A stretch of 64,000 nt of DNA from Panacagrimonas sp041603235 (GCA_041603235.1 JBFIES010000001.1:496001-560000), one strand, 5' to 3'; shown: positions 8,142 to 16,124, numbered from the stretch's first letter. Notes: generated by a model from the sequence alone, not told the origin. Numbers and translations: made by a program.

Positions 8142-9164
8142 ATGAACGTAGTATCTGCCGATCAACGGCGCGAGGCCTTGCGAATGCTGGCGCTCAAAAA
8201 AATTGGGCTGAACACGGCCACACGAGATTTCAATCTGTTCAGAATTGTGTCGCTGGCGCAACGCGCGGTCGGCGCCGATGCCGCGCGATTTTCCATCGTC
8301 CAGGATGGCGTCATGTGCTCGATCTGCGAGACGCCCGGAGCCGAGAACTGCCACGTCGAAAATTCTCGAGACGGACTACATGTCCTGGATACTGGCAAGC
8401 CCTACGTCAATCAAAGCCTGACTGCGAAACCGGACGCTGAGGTGTCTGGCCAGACGTTGCTTGGTGAGCCACTTGAGGCCTATTGCGTCGTTCCTGTATT
8501 CAGCCCGGACCGCCAACCCATTGGTGCCCTGAGTCTGTTCTCCAACAAGCATCAACAGGCAGAAGATGTGGAATCATCGCTGGAGTTGCTCAACACTTAT
8601 GTACGGCTGATTGAAGACTCCCTGCTCTTGCGCAGCATGAGTGTGCGCGACGTGCTGACCAATCTGTTCAATCGCCGCTATTTCGAGGAGCAGGCGCGCA
8701 TTGAATGGCGTCGCGCGATGCGCATGCAGGTTCCGCTGAGCTTCGCGTTGCTCGATGTCGATCATTTCAAGTTGTTCAACGACAGCGCAGGACACATGGC
8801 AGGTGACGCGGCGCTGGCAGCCGTTGCAGATGTACTGACCCAGACCTGCAGCCGAGCAGGCGATGTCGTTTCACGCTTTGGCGGCGAAGAATTCTCTCTT
8901 ATGTTGCCCATGACATCGGGCAAAGCCGCATTGCTGGTCACGGAGAAAATCCGCACTGCATTGAATGAGGCTGGCATCGCGCACCCCGGCACAAAGGGAC
9001 TTCTGACCTTGTCTTGCGGCATCTCCACGGCAAGGTCTATCGAAGAACTGGAGTCCGGATCGATCGACTCGTTTATCCACGACGCGGATCGCGCGCTCTA
9101 TGCGGCCAAGGGAGCCGGACGAAACTGCAGCCGTCACTTCCACGACATCATTGAAGAAAACTGA
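8142..9164 (+). CDS. GAF-GGDEF diguanylate cyclase, paralogue 3 of 3
   Basis: A 340-residue predicted diguanylate cyclase with the same layout: GAF domain (about 20-160) and GGDEF domain with LFNRRYF, LDVDHFKLFND, GHMAGDAAL, RAGD I-site and GGEEF (about 246-250). All key residues are present. The ATG at 8142 is chosen because GGAG lies 9 nt upstream; an ATG at 8136 is too close to that site and a TTG at 8127 has none. The GAF domain shares with both neighbours a C-x4-T-x-GA-x2-C pattern that may reflect a common ligand or redox signal. The gene is followed 43 bp later by a secreted nuclease gene on the same strand. Confidence 0.93.
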   Translation: MNVVSADQRREALRMLALKKIGLNTATRDFNLFRIVSLAQRAVGADAARFSIVQDGVMCSICETPGAENCHVENSRDGLHVLDTGKPYVNQSLTAKPDAEVSGQTLLGEPLEAYCVVPVFSPDRQPIGALSLFSNKHQQAEDVESSLELLNTYVRLIEDSLLLRSMSVRDVLTNLFNRRYFEEQARIEWRRAMRMQVPLSFALLDVDHFKLFNDSAGHMAGDAALAAVADVLTQTCSRAGDVVSRFGGEEFSLMLPMTSGKAALLVTEKIRTALNEAGIAHPGTKGLLTLSCGISTARSIEELESGSIDSFIHDADRALYAAKGAGRNCSRHFHDIIEEN

Positions 9165-9207
9165 GTCCGAGCACCACAAGCAGGCATTGATCGGCCATCA
9201 TCTCGGG

Positions 9208-9699
9208 ATGCAGCTGATCACGATCCTGATATTTTTTCTATTCATACTTTCGCCCTCTGTCAGCGCGAAAGAACGCGCGGGCCCAGCGGTTGTCATTGAC
9301 GGCGACAGCCTCGAAGTCGATGGAAGGAATATCCGTCTCTGGGGCATTGATGCACCCGAGTACCGGCAAACCTGCACCCGCGACGGCAAATCATGGAAAT
9401 GTGGTGCAGCCGCGAAGCATGCCTTGCGCAACAAGATCAGTAACGCCTCCTTGCGCTGCCAGATACTGGATACAGACCGCTATGCACGTGAGGTCTGCAC
9501 CTGCACCATCCGCGGCCTCAGCCTCAACGCCTGGATGGTTGAGCAAGGTTGGGCCCTGGATTATTCGCGCTACAGCAAGGGGCGGTTTGCGAACGAAGAA
9601 GCCGCCGCTCGCAATGCGCAACGCGGCATCTGGAGCGGCTCCTTCGACAACCCTGAACAGTGGCGCCGCGATAATCCCTGGACGCAGAAGTCCCGCTAG
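9208..9699 (+). CDS. Secreted staphylococcal-nuclease-family endonuclease
   Basis: A 163-residue SNase-like protein. The N terminus (MQLITILIFFLFILSPSVSA) is a typical Sec signal peptide, so the enzyme acts in the periplasm or outside. The OB-fold nuclease core has VIDGDSLEV (Ca-binding Asp), IRLWGIDAPE (Arg and Asp/Glu of the active site) and DRYAREVC (second catalytic Arg region), ending in NEEAAARNAQRGIW, as in other members. Several cysteines suggest disulfides. The ATG at 9208 is chosen because it begins the signal peptide; the same frame is open upstream into the preceding gene. No strong ribosome-binding site is seen, so coupling with the cyclase gene is possible. Confidence 0.88.
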   Translation: MQLITILIFFLFILSPSVSAKERAGPAVVIDGDSLEVDGRNIRLWGIDAPEYRQTCTRDGKSWKCGAAAKHALRNKISNASLRCQILDTDRYAREVCTCTIRGLSLNAWMVEQGWALDYSRYSKGRFANEEAAARNAQRGIWSGSFDNPEQWRRDNPWTQKSR

Positions 9700-9735
9700 T
9701 CAGACCCGCTTCAGCAACGAAGCTCAGCCGGCGAT

Positions 9736-11028
9736 TCAGTCAAACGGATTGCGAAGGACAATCGTGTGATCGCGGTCCGGCCCGGTAGAGATCAGTGCCA
9801 CTTCGGTTTCGCTGACTTCCTGAACACGTTCCAGATACTTGCGCGCAGCCTGAGGCAGGTCGGCGTACCTGGTGATGCCGTAAGTGCTGCACTTCCAGCC
9901 CGGCAACTCCTCATAGACAGGCTCCACCTTGCCAAAACCTTCTGCACCAATAGGCGGCACGTCTACATCCTTGCCATCCAGTTTGTAGCCGGTGCAGATA
10001 CGAATGACATCAAGTTCATCCAGCACATCAAGCTTGGTGACGCACAAGCCCGTCACGCTGTTGTTGAAAATGGAACGACGCGCTGCCACTGCATCAAACC
10101 AGCCACATCGGCGCGGACGCTTGGTCACGGTGCCATATTCCTGGCCCTTGTCGCGAATCAGCTGGCCGATATCGTTTTCCTGCTCGGTCGGAAACGGACC
10201 ACTGCCAACACGTGTTGCGTAGGCCTTGACGATACCAAGAACATAGTCGATTTCGCGCGGCCCAACTCCGGTACCGGTAGCAGCGCCACCCGCAGTGGTA
10301 TTGCTTGAAGTGACATAGGGATAGGTGCCGTGGTCGACATCCAGCAAAGCACCCTGTGCACCTTCAAACAGCACGTTGTCACCACCGCGCAGATGCAGCC
10401 GCAGGTGCTCGGTGACATCGGCCACCATCGGACGTAGCTGCTCGGCAAAGCCCAGCAGAGAATCCAGCGTCTGCTGGAAATCCACGCCCTCTTCTTTGAA
10501 GTAGCCCTTCAAGACGAAGTTGTGGAATGCGAGCAGTTCACCCAGTTTGGAAGCCAGCTGCTCGCGGTGGAACAAATCCCCGACCCGGATGGCGCGCCGG
10601 GCAACCTTGTCTTCGTAAGCGGGGCCAATACCTTTTCCGGTGGTGCCGATCTTGGCTTCGCCACGGGCAATTTCACGCGCCTGGTCCAGTTTCACATGTA
10701 CCGGAAGCACCAGCGGCGTGGCCTCGGAAATGCGCAGGCGATCACGGACCGAAGCGCCGGTCGCCTCGACTTTCTCGATTTCCTTGAACAGGTCGGGCAG
10801 AGACAGGACGACGCCGTTGCCGACGTAGCAGGCAACCCCCGGCCGCATGATGCCGCTCGGGATCAGGTTCAACGCCGTCTTCACACCATTGATGACCAGC
10901 GTGTGCCCGGCGTTATGACCGCCCTGGAATCGCACCACCGCCTGAACGCGATCGGTCAGCAGGTCAACGACTTTGCCTTTGCCTTCATCGCCCCATTGCG
11001 CGCCAATAATGACAACCGACTTACCCAT
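9736..11028 (-). CDS. purA: Adenylosuccinate synthetase
   Basis: A 430-residue enzyme of AMP biosynthesis: IMP + aspartate + GTP give adenylosuccinate + GDP + Pi in the cytoplasm. The N-terminal P-loop variant GAQWGDEGKGK (about 9-19) carries the catalytic Asp; GGHNAGHT carries the catalytic His; GTTGKGIGPAY and FEGAQGALLDVDHGTYPY are further family signatures. Full length. The gene ends 36 bp from the convergent nuclease gene. Its RBS (GGAG 7 nt before the ATG) and first nine codons are the first part of a 100-bp unit repeated about 3.5 times upstream, and codons 9-14 can pair with a sequence just upstream of the RBS, so translation initiation may be structurally controlled. Confidence 0.98.
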   Translation of the reverse strand: MGKSVVIIGAQWGDEGKGKVVDLLTDRVQAVVRFQGGHNAGHTLVINGVKTALNLIPSGIMRPGVACYVGNGVVLSLPDLFKEIEKVEATGASVRDRLRISEATPLVLPVHVKLDQAREIARGEAKIGTTGKGIGPAYEDKVARRAIRVGDLFHREQLASKLGELLAFHNFVLKGYFKEEGVDFQQTLDSLLGFAEQLRPMVADVTEHLRLHLRGGDNVLFEGAQGALLDVDHGTYPYVTSSNTTAGGAATGTGVGPREIDYVLGIVKAYATRVGSGPFPTEQENDIGQLIRDKGQEYGTVTKRPRRCGWFDAVAARRSIFNNSVTGLCVTKLDVLDELDVIRICTGYKLDGKDVDVPPIGAEGFGKVEPVYEELPGWKCSTYGITRYADLPQAARKYLERVQEVSETEVALISTGPDRDHTIVLRNPFD

Positions 11029-11057
11029 GTTTCAGCTCCAGGCGCCCAATGGGGCGA
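10988..11057 (-). promoter_or_regulatory. Inverted repeat placing the purA RBS and start in a hairpin loop
   Basis: Plus-strand 11041-11057 is the reverse complement of 10988-11004 at 16 of 17 positions. In the purA mRNA, a 5' arm (TCGCCCCATTGGGCGCC) just before the Shine-Dalgarno can pair with codons 9-14, leaving a 36-nt loop holding GGAG and the ATG. A stem of this length should be stable. The regulatory role is inference. Confidence 0.5.
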
Positions 11058-11128
11058 AGCCCCAATCCTTCAGTGCTTGCGTCAAGACGCAAACACGGCG
11101 CGCCAATAATGACAACCGACTTACCCAT
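11021..11128 (-). CDS. Mini-ORF 1 upstream of purA (35 codons, duplicated purA start)
   Basis: Starts MGKSVVIIGA, identical to PurA, then diverges. The start has the same GGAG spacing as purA. Its TAA lies inside the first purA codons (ATGGGTAA), an 8-nt overlap that could allow termination-reinitiation. It could equally be a passive by-product of the repeat. Confidence 0.3.
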   Translation of the reverse strand: MGKSVVIIGAPCLRLDASTEGLGLRPIGRLELKHG

Positions 11129-11228
11129 GTTTCAGCTCCAGGCGCTCAATGGGGCGAAGCCCCAATCCTTCGGTGATTGCGTCAAGACGCAAACAAGGCG
11201 CGCCAATAATGACAACCGACTTACCCAT
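11121..11228 (-). CDS. Mini-ORF 2 upstream of purA (35 codons)
   Basis: Same design as mini-ORF 1, from the third repeat unit. It begins MGKSVVIIGA, has its own GGAG, and its TAA overlaps the start of mini-ORF 1 by 8 nt. Substitutions between units do not introduce a stop. Confidence 0.3.
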   Translation of the reverse strand: MGKSVVIIGAPCLRLDAITEGLGLRPIERLELKHG

Positions 11229-11328
11229 GTTTCAGCTCCAGGCGCCCAATGGGGCAAAGCCCCAATCCTTCGGTGATTGCGTCAAGACGCAAACACGGCG
11301 CCCCAATAATGACAACCGACTTACCCAT
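11221..11328 (-). CDS. Mini-ORF 3 upstream of purA (35 codons)
   Basis: Most distal copy, starting in the fourth, partial unit. Begins MGKSVVIIGA, and its stop overlaps mini-ORF 2 by 8 nt. The GGAG is retained, so this could be the entry point of a chain of coupled mini-ORFs ending at purA. Confidence 0.28.
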   Translation of the reverse strand: MGKSVVIIGAPCLRLDAITEGLGLCPIGRLELKHG

Positions 11329-11406
11329 GTTTCAGCTCCAGGCGCTCAATGGGACAAGACCCGGCGCATTGATCCGATGAAAAATAGAAAATGATTTCTG
11401 ATTCGA

Positions 11407-12393
11407 TCATGCGTCTGCCCCCAGACGCAGCAATTCGTTCATGTCAGCCGAAAACCCGGTAGCGGGCAAGGCACGACCAAACTCGCGTCCGACGCCGTCA
11501 TAGCGCCCGCCACGCGCAATTTCACGTCCGTGCCCCGGCACGTAGGCCGAAAACACTAGACCGGTGTGGTAACGAAGACCGCGCAATTCAGCCAGATCAA
11601 GATGCAACGGAATCTCGGGATGTAGCTCACCGAGTGTTTGGCATACCTGCTCCAGCTGATCCAGTGCCGCATCGATTCGTGGGTCTTGCTGCCCCAAAGC
11701 TTGGCGCGCTGTCTTGAGAACGCCCGTATTCCCATGCAAATTCATGAGCGCACTTAATCTGGATGCGGCCAACTCCAGTCCGGCTGTGCGCCCGAACTCG
11801 AGCAAATCAGGCTGGGACTTGCGCTGCACGATATCGAACAGCTGCGCCTCGTCATCCACGCTCAGTCCGAGACTGGCAACCACCGCGCGGTAAATTTCAA
11901 CGTGGCCAAGATCAAGATGAACCTGCTCAACACCTGCCAACGACAATGTTTTGAGCATCAGCTTCAGCGCTTCCAGGTCTGCGTCCAGTGAGGCTACGCC
12001 GAATAGCTCGCAGCCGACCTGGCGAGGGGAGCGTGGCCCGCCCGGCGTTTCCGGCGTGGTGCGCAAGACGGTTCCGAGATAGCACAACCTCACGATCTCG
12101 CTATCGCTGTAACGTCGAGCAGCGATGCGCGCGGCCTGCGGGGTCATGTCGGCACGAATACCGAGCATGCGCCCTCCCTCGGCATCTGCAAATTTGAACG
12201 TCTGCTGTTCGAGGTCACTGCCGCTTCCGGTCAGCAGGGAGTCCAGATGCTCCACCAGCGGAGGCAGGATCAGCTCGTAGCCGAGCTCACGATAGTGATC
12301 CAGCAGTGAACGACGCAGAGTCTCAAGCTGCCAGGAAGAAGGCGGGAGCGTCTCTTCCATGCCGTCAGGCAGCATCCAGCGTTTGATGGCCAT
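11407..12393 (-). CDS. hisZ: ATP phosphoribosyltransferase regulatory subunit
   Basis: A 328-residue paralogue of histidyl-tRNA synthetase that lacks aminoacylation function and instead activates the short-form HisG in the first step of histidine synthesis. The class II synthetase-like fold shows motif-2-like LGIRADMTPQAARIAA, and a HisRS-like GGRYDG near the C terminus. The protein ends where the anticodon-binding domain of true HisRS would begin, and the context (DUF2065 gene before, purA after) is the usual hisZ neighbourhood; both argue for HisZ over HisS. The ATG at 12393 starts MAIKRWMLPDGMEE. HisG itself is not in the window. Confidence 0.9.
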   Translation of the reverse strand: MAIKRWMLPDGMEETLPPSSWQLETLRRSLLDHYRELGYELILPPLVEHLDSLLTGSGSDLEQQTFKFADAEGGRMLGIRADMTPQAARIAARRYSDSEIVRLCYLGTVLRTTPETPGGPRSPRQVGCELFGVASLDADLEALKLMLKTLSLAGVEQVHLDLGHVEIYRAVVASLGLSVDDEAQLFDIVQRKSQPDLLEFGRTAGLELAASRLSALMNLHGNTGVLKTARQALGQQDPRIDAALDQLEQVCQTLGELHPEIPLHLDLAELRGLRYHTGLVFSAYVPGHGREIARGGRYDGVGREFGRALPATGFSADMNELLRLGADA

Positions 12394-12443
12394 GGGGTTA
12401 TCTTGAAGAAAAGTGTGCCGCTGCTAGTGCAGCCGGAGGAACG

Positions 12444-12629
12444 CTATTTTACTGCCTGCACGATCAGCATTCCGCCCACCAGGCAAATCAACCCGATGAT
12501 GCGCATGCCCCGGTCCTCTATCGCGGCAAAATTGAGCAGGGCCTGGCGGAAGCGTCGCGGTGACAGGAAGGGAAGAATCCCTTCCACCACCATCAGCAAG
12601 CCAAACGCCAGTAGGACTTCGCTCCACAC
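12444..12629 (-). CDS. DUF2065 small inner-membrane protein
   Basis: A 61-residue protein with two hydrophobic segments (about 5-22 and 42-59) joined by a basic loop (PRRFRQALLNFAAIEDR). It matches the DUF2065/YjeT family, which is almost always encoded between hflC and hisZ/purA, as here. No function is established. The start is GTG at 12629, preceded by a weak AGG. It was too small to be obvious on size alone; context and composition make it convincing. Confidence 0.85.
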   Translation of the reverse strand: MWSEVLLAFGLLMVVEGILPFLSPRRFRQALLNFAAIEDRGMRIIGLICLVGGMLIVQAVK

Positions 12630-12670
12630 TCAGAACCTGCTCGGCAATCTGCCCACGGAAATGATCGCGA

Positions 12671-13540
12671 CTACTTCTTGCTGTCGTCCTTGAAGTAGTC
12701 AAACAGCGCGCCATCGGGTTCCAGCACCAGAACACTGTCACGCGAGCCGAAGCCTTCGCGATAAATGTTGAGCGAGCGATAGAAGCGATAGAACTCTTCG
12801 TCTGCGCCGTAGGATTTGGCATAGATGTCAGCCGCCTTGGCATCACCTTCACCACGCAGGACTTCAGCGTCACGATAGGCATTGGCAACGGTCACCTTGG
12901 CTTCGCGATCAGCGTTGGCACGCAGGCGCTCCGCCTCTTCAGCGCCGCGCGCACGCAGGTCTGAAGCCACACGCGTGCGCTCTGCGCGCATACGCTGGTA
13001 GACCGAGTCGCTGACGTCAGACGGCAGGTCAACGCGCTTGACCCTGACATCCACGATCTCGATGCCCAGATCTGCAACCTTGGTCTTCACCATCTTTTCG
13101 AGCGCGTCGAGGATCTCGTTACGTTCGCCGGAAACCACTTCCCGCACCGTGCGAGAACCAAACTCGGCTCGCAGACCCGGGTTGACGATAGCGGCCAGTC
13201 GATCCATCGCCACCAACTCCTGGCCACCGGTTGCACGGTAGTAGTCCGTGGTATCGACGATGCGCCATTTGACGAAGAAATCAACATCAACATTCTTCTT
13301 CTCAACCGTCAGGAAGCTTTCCGTCTGGTTGTCGAGCGTCAGCAGGCGCTTGTTGAAACGCTGGATGCTCTGCACAAAAGGAATCTTGAAATGCAGGCCG
13401 GGCTCGTAATCAGCACCCCGGATCTCACCCAACTGGAACAACAGAACGCGTTCACGTTCGTCGACCTTGAAGAAGCTGTTGGCCGCGACCAACAAAAGCA
13501 GTGCCAGCAGAACCAGCGATATCAGAGTTCCGGTTTTCAT
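12671..13540 (-). CDS. hflC: HflC, FtsH protease modulator
   Basis: A 289-residue SPFH/prohibitin-domain protein with one N-terminal membrane segment (LISLVLLALLLLVAAN) and a large periplasmic band-7 domain (VDERERVLLFQLGEI onward), then an Ala/Glu/Arg-rich coiled coil (about 190-245). With HflK it forms the cage that encloses FtsH in the inner membrane and restrains its proteolysis. The ATG shares one base with the hflK stop (TAATG), which fits equimolar synthesis. The length is slightly below E. coli HflC (334). Confidence 0.95.
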   Translation of the reverse strand: MKTGTLISLVLLALLLLVAANSFFKVDERERVLLFQLGEIRGADYEPGLHFKIPFVQSIQRFNKRLLTLDNQTESFLTVEKKNVDVDFFVKWRIVDTTDYYRATGGQELVAMDRLAAIVNPGLRAEFGSRTVREVVSGERNEILDALEKMVKTKVADLGIEIVDVRVKRVDLPSDVSDSVYQRMRAERTRVASDLRARGAEEAERLRANADREAKVTVANAYRDAEVLRGEGDAKAADIYAKSYGADEEFYRFYRSLNIYREGFGSRDSVLVLEPDGALFDYFKDDSKK

Positions 13541-14679
13541 TAGCGGCTCCCCCGATCGCGTGAACGTGCTGAATCTGCACCACCCATTGCGGGGCCTGAA
13601 GATGTTGAAGGCACTTGGTAGTTATTGGACGAGCTGTTGTCCCGCTGTGGTGCCGCTTTCATGATCTGGTCCAATGGCAGGTAGAACATCGGGTTGCCCT
13701 TGTCGATGTCAATCAGGATCTTGGAGCTGCCACTCATGACATCACTCATGCTGTCCAGGTAGAGGCGATCACGCGTCACTGCAGGCGCGCGCTTGTATTC
13801 GGTCAGCAACTGGCTGAAACGCGAAGCGTCACCCTGCGCTCTGGCGACCACCTGATCGCGATAGGCAGTGGCCTCCTCGATCTGCCGGGCCGCGGCACCA
13901 CGCGCCTTGGGCAGGCGATCGTTGGCATAAGCCTCGGCTTCGTTCTTGAGCCGTTCCTGATCTTCGCGTGCCTTGATGGCATCTGCGAAAGCGGCCTGCA
14001 CGGCCTGTGGCGGCTGCGCCTGCAACAAGTTGACCTCAGTCACGATCAGGCCCGCCTGGTAGGAGTCCAGGGTTTCCTGAAGAATTTCCTTGGTACGGTC
14101 TGCCGTTGCCTGGCGACCCGCCGTCAGGATGAAGTCCATCTCGCTGCGTCCGACTGTCTCGCGCACTGCGGACTTGGTGGCCTGCTGCAAGGTCAGGTCC
14201 GGCTCGTCCACATTGAACAGATAGTTCTCAACGTCAGAAACGCGGAACTGAACGGTGAGTTCCACATCAACAATGTTCTCGTCCTTGGTCAGCATGCTCT
14301 GCCGATCCTTGATCTGACGCACCTGCGTGACGTTGACCTTTTCCATGGACTCAATCGGCCGCGGCGCGCGAATGCCGAAACCCGGCTGAGCGGTGCGGCT
14401 GTATTCACCAAACCGTAGGATGACACCACGTTCCTGCTCGTCCACCACGTAGAAGCCGTCAATCAGCCAAAGCACGGCCATGGCCACCAGGACCAGCACG
14501 ATGACACCCTTGGGCAGACCGGGCGCGCCGCCGCTTCGGTTGGAGCTACCGCCGCCTCCACCACCGAAGCGGTCCTTCAGCCGCTTGAGCATCTCGTCGA
14601 GATCAGGGGGTCCGCCGCCGGGTTTTCCGCCGGGGCCCTGATTCCAGGGGTCGCGATTAGGTCCTTCGTTCCAAGCCAT
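13540..14679 (-). CDS. hflK: HflK, FtsH protease modulator
   Basis: A 379-residue partner of HflC. It has a Gly/Pro-rich cytoplasmic N terminus (MAWNEGPNRDPWNQGPGG), a membrane segment (VIVLVLVAMAVLWLI), a periplasmic SPFH domain (VDEQERGVILRFGEY) and a coiled-coil region. The ATG at 14679 is chosen because it gives the conserved MAWNE start; the frame remains open to 14718 but that extension is not conserved in the family. The C-terminal Ser/Gly/Arg-rich tail is variable. Overlaps hflC by one base. Confidence 0.95.
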   Translation of the reverse strand: MAWNEGPNRDPWNQGPGGKPGGGPPDLDEMLKRLKDRFGGGGGGSSNRSGGAPGLPKGVIVLVLVAMAVLWLIDGFYVVDEQERGVILRFGEYSRTAQPGFGIRAPRPIESMEKVNVTQVRQIKDRQSMLTKDENIVDVELTVQFRVSDVENYLFNVDEPDLTLQQATKSAVRETVGRSEMDFILTAGRQATADRTKEILQETLDSYQAGLIVTEVNLLQAQPPQAVQAAFADAIKAREDQERLKNEAEAYANDRLPKARGAAARQIEEATAYRDQVVARAQGDASRFSQLLTEYKRAPAVTRDRLYLDSMSDVMSGSSKILIDIDKGNPMFYLPLDQIMKAAPQRDNSSSNNYQVPSTSSGPAMGGADSARSRDRGSR

Positions 14680-14798
14680 GGGGCGTCGTTTCGTATTAAA
14701 AATAAGGTATTGGCTCACTCAAGCCCTGCACGCATCGTGATTTAGGCTCGAACAAGTACGCGGCACATCAAAATTCGCGGCGCATAAGGGCGAAGATT

Positions 14799-16124
14799 CT
14801 AGGCTTCTGACTCCCATTCCTCAATCAACCGAGGCTCGGGAGGAGGTTTGACGCCCGCCGCAACGCAAAGTCCGCGCAGGCGCTGATAGCCCATGGAGAC
14901 TTCCAGATGTGAGGCCCCGTCCTCGCCAAGGGACTCTTTTCGAACCGCATTCTGCTCGAAAAGCTGCGCCCGAAGCCGCGCCGCCTGGGGGGGGACAATC
15001 AATTCAAAGATGGATTCGTCCTGATGCAGCCATTGCGCCACAGCCTGGCGCAATTCTTCCAGACCCTCACCCGATACCGCAGAAACGAATGCGCGAACCG
15101 GGATGCCTTCATCATTGCACTCGATGCGCGAAGTCTCGCCCTCGCGCAGGTCAATCTTGTTGAAGACCAGCAGCCGAGGAACTTCTCCCGCGCCAATTTC
15201 CTCCAGAACCGCGTCGACCTGCTCAATACGCACCATGCGCTCGGGATCAGAACTATCCACCACATGCAGCAGCAGATCAGCATCACGCGACTCTTCCAGA
15301 GTCGCGCGGAACGCGGCGATCAGTTCATGCGGCAAATCGCGTACAAAACCAACCGTGTCGGCGATAACCGCTGATTCGCCACTGGGCAGTTCAAACTTAC
15401 GGACCGTGGTATCAAGCGTGGCGAAGAGCTTGCTCGACGCAAACGTCTGGTTACCTGTCAGGGCATTGAACAGAGTGGACTTACCTGCATTGGTATATCC
15501 CACCAGCGATACCGTTGGCACTTCGTTGCGCCTTCGTGACGAACGGCTCTGCGCGCGCCGTTTGCGCACCTGATCCAGGTGTCGCTTGAGCGTAGTAATG
15601 CGGTCTCGAACAAGACGGCGATCCGTTTCCAGCTGAGACTCACCGGGCCCGCGCAAGCCGATACCACCTTTCTGTCGCTCAAGGTGAGTCCAGCCGCGTA
15701 CAAGGCGTGTGGCCAGATGCTGCAACTGGGCGAGTTCAACCTGCAACTTGCCTTCATGCGACCTGGCCCGCGCGGCAAAAATGTCGAGAATCAACCCTGC
15801 ACGATCCAGCACCCGGCACTGCAGCAACTTTTCCAAGTTGCGCTCCTGACTGGGAGACAGATCGTGATTGAAGATTGCCAGTTCCACACAGGATTCCTGG
15901 ACCATGGCGGCAATCTCTTGCGCCTTGCCGCTGCCCACGAACAAACCCGAGTCCGGTTTGACCCGTGAACCACCAATGACGGTGTGGATTTCAGCTCCGG
16001 CGGAATGAGCCAGCTCCTCGAATTCCCGCCGGTCCGACGCATAGTCGGTTCGCGGGAACTCGAGATGAACCAGTACCGCCCGTTGGCCGCTCGGCGGCCG
16101 CTCAAAGAGTGCCTTTACAGACAA
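14799..16124 (-). CDS. hflX: Ribosome-associated GTPase HflX
   Basis: A 441-residue translational GTPase that splits stalled or stress-damaged 70S ribosomes. N-terminal HflX domain with the glycine-rich GLRGPGESQLETD linker, coiled coil, then the G domain: VSLVGYTNAGKSTLFNAL (G1), DTVGFVRDLPHELI (G3) and NKIDL (G4). The start appears to be TTG at 16124, directly abutting the hfq TGA stop; no in-frame ATG is close and the conserved FERP...RAVLVHLEF follows at once. It is co-transcribed with hfq, as in most gammaproteobacteria. Confidence 0.94.
   Translation of the reverse strand: MSVKALFERPPSGQRAVLVHLEFPRTDYASDRREFEELAHSAGAEIHTVIGGSRVKPDSGLFVGSGKAQEIAAMVQESCVELAIFNHDLSPSQERNLEKLLQCRVLDRAGLILDIFAARARSHEGKLQVELAQLQHLATRLVRGWTHLERQKGGIGLRGPGESQLETDRRLVRDRITTLKRHLDQVRKRRAQSRSSRRRNEVPTVSLVGYTNAGKSTLFNALTGNQTFASSKLFATLDTTVRKFELPSGESAVIADTVGFVRDLPHELIAAFRATLEESRDADLLLHVVDSSDPERMVRIEQVDAVLEEIGAGEVPRLLVFNKIDLREGETSRIECNDEGIPVRAFVSAVSGEGLEELRQAVAQWLHQDESIFELIVPPQAARLRAQLFEQNAVRKESLGEDGASHLEVSMGYQRLRGLCVAAGVKPPPEPRLIEEWESEA

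Larger units (their letters stand above)
11001..11352 (-). repeat. 100-bp tandem repeats duplicating the purA start region
   Basis: Exact 100-bp period: units begin at 11001, 11101, 11201 and 11301; the fourth breaks off near 11352. Complete units differ at only about 4-6 positions. On the minus strand each unit contains an RBS (TGGAGCTG), ATG and the first nine purA codons, then a non-purA spacer with two small palindromes: GGGGCTTCGCCCC and TTGCGTC-N2-GACGCAA. The first unit is the real purA start; the others are decoy copies upstream. There are no CRISPR-like unique spacers. The remaining gap to hisZ (11353-11406) is AT-richer and probably holds the promoter. Confidence 0.95.

Noticed and set aside
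5311..9210. Integrative island at tRNA-Leu
   Set aside because: The diguanylate cyclase block follows the tRNA, but there is no integrase and no second copy of the tRNA 3' end was seen as an attachment-site repeat.
11085..11295. PurR half-sites (ACGCAAAC) in each purA-leader repeat
   Set aside because: Only half of the 16-bp E. coli PurR operator is present and PurR is not known to be present in this organism; the sequence is also part of a local palindrome (TTGCGTC-N2-GACGCAA). Kept only as a curiosity.
11001..11352. CRISPR-like array
   Set aside because: The units abut directly with 100-bp period and no unique spacers; they are copies of the purA start region.
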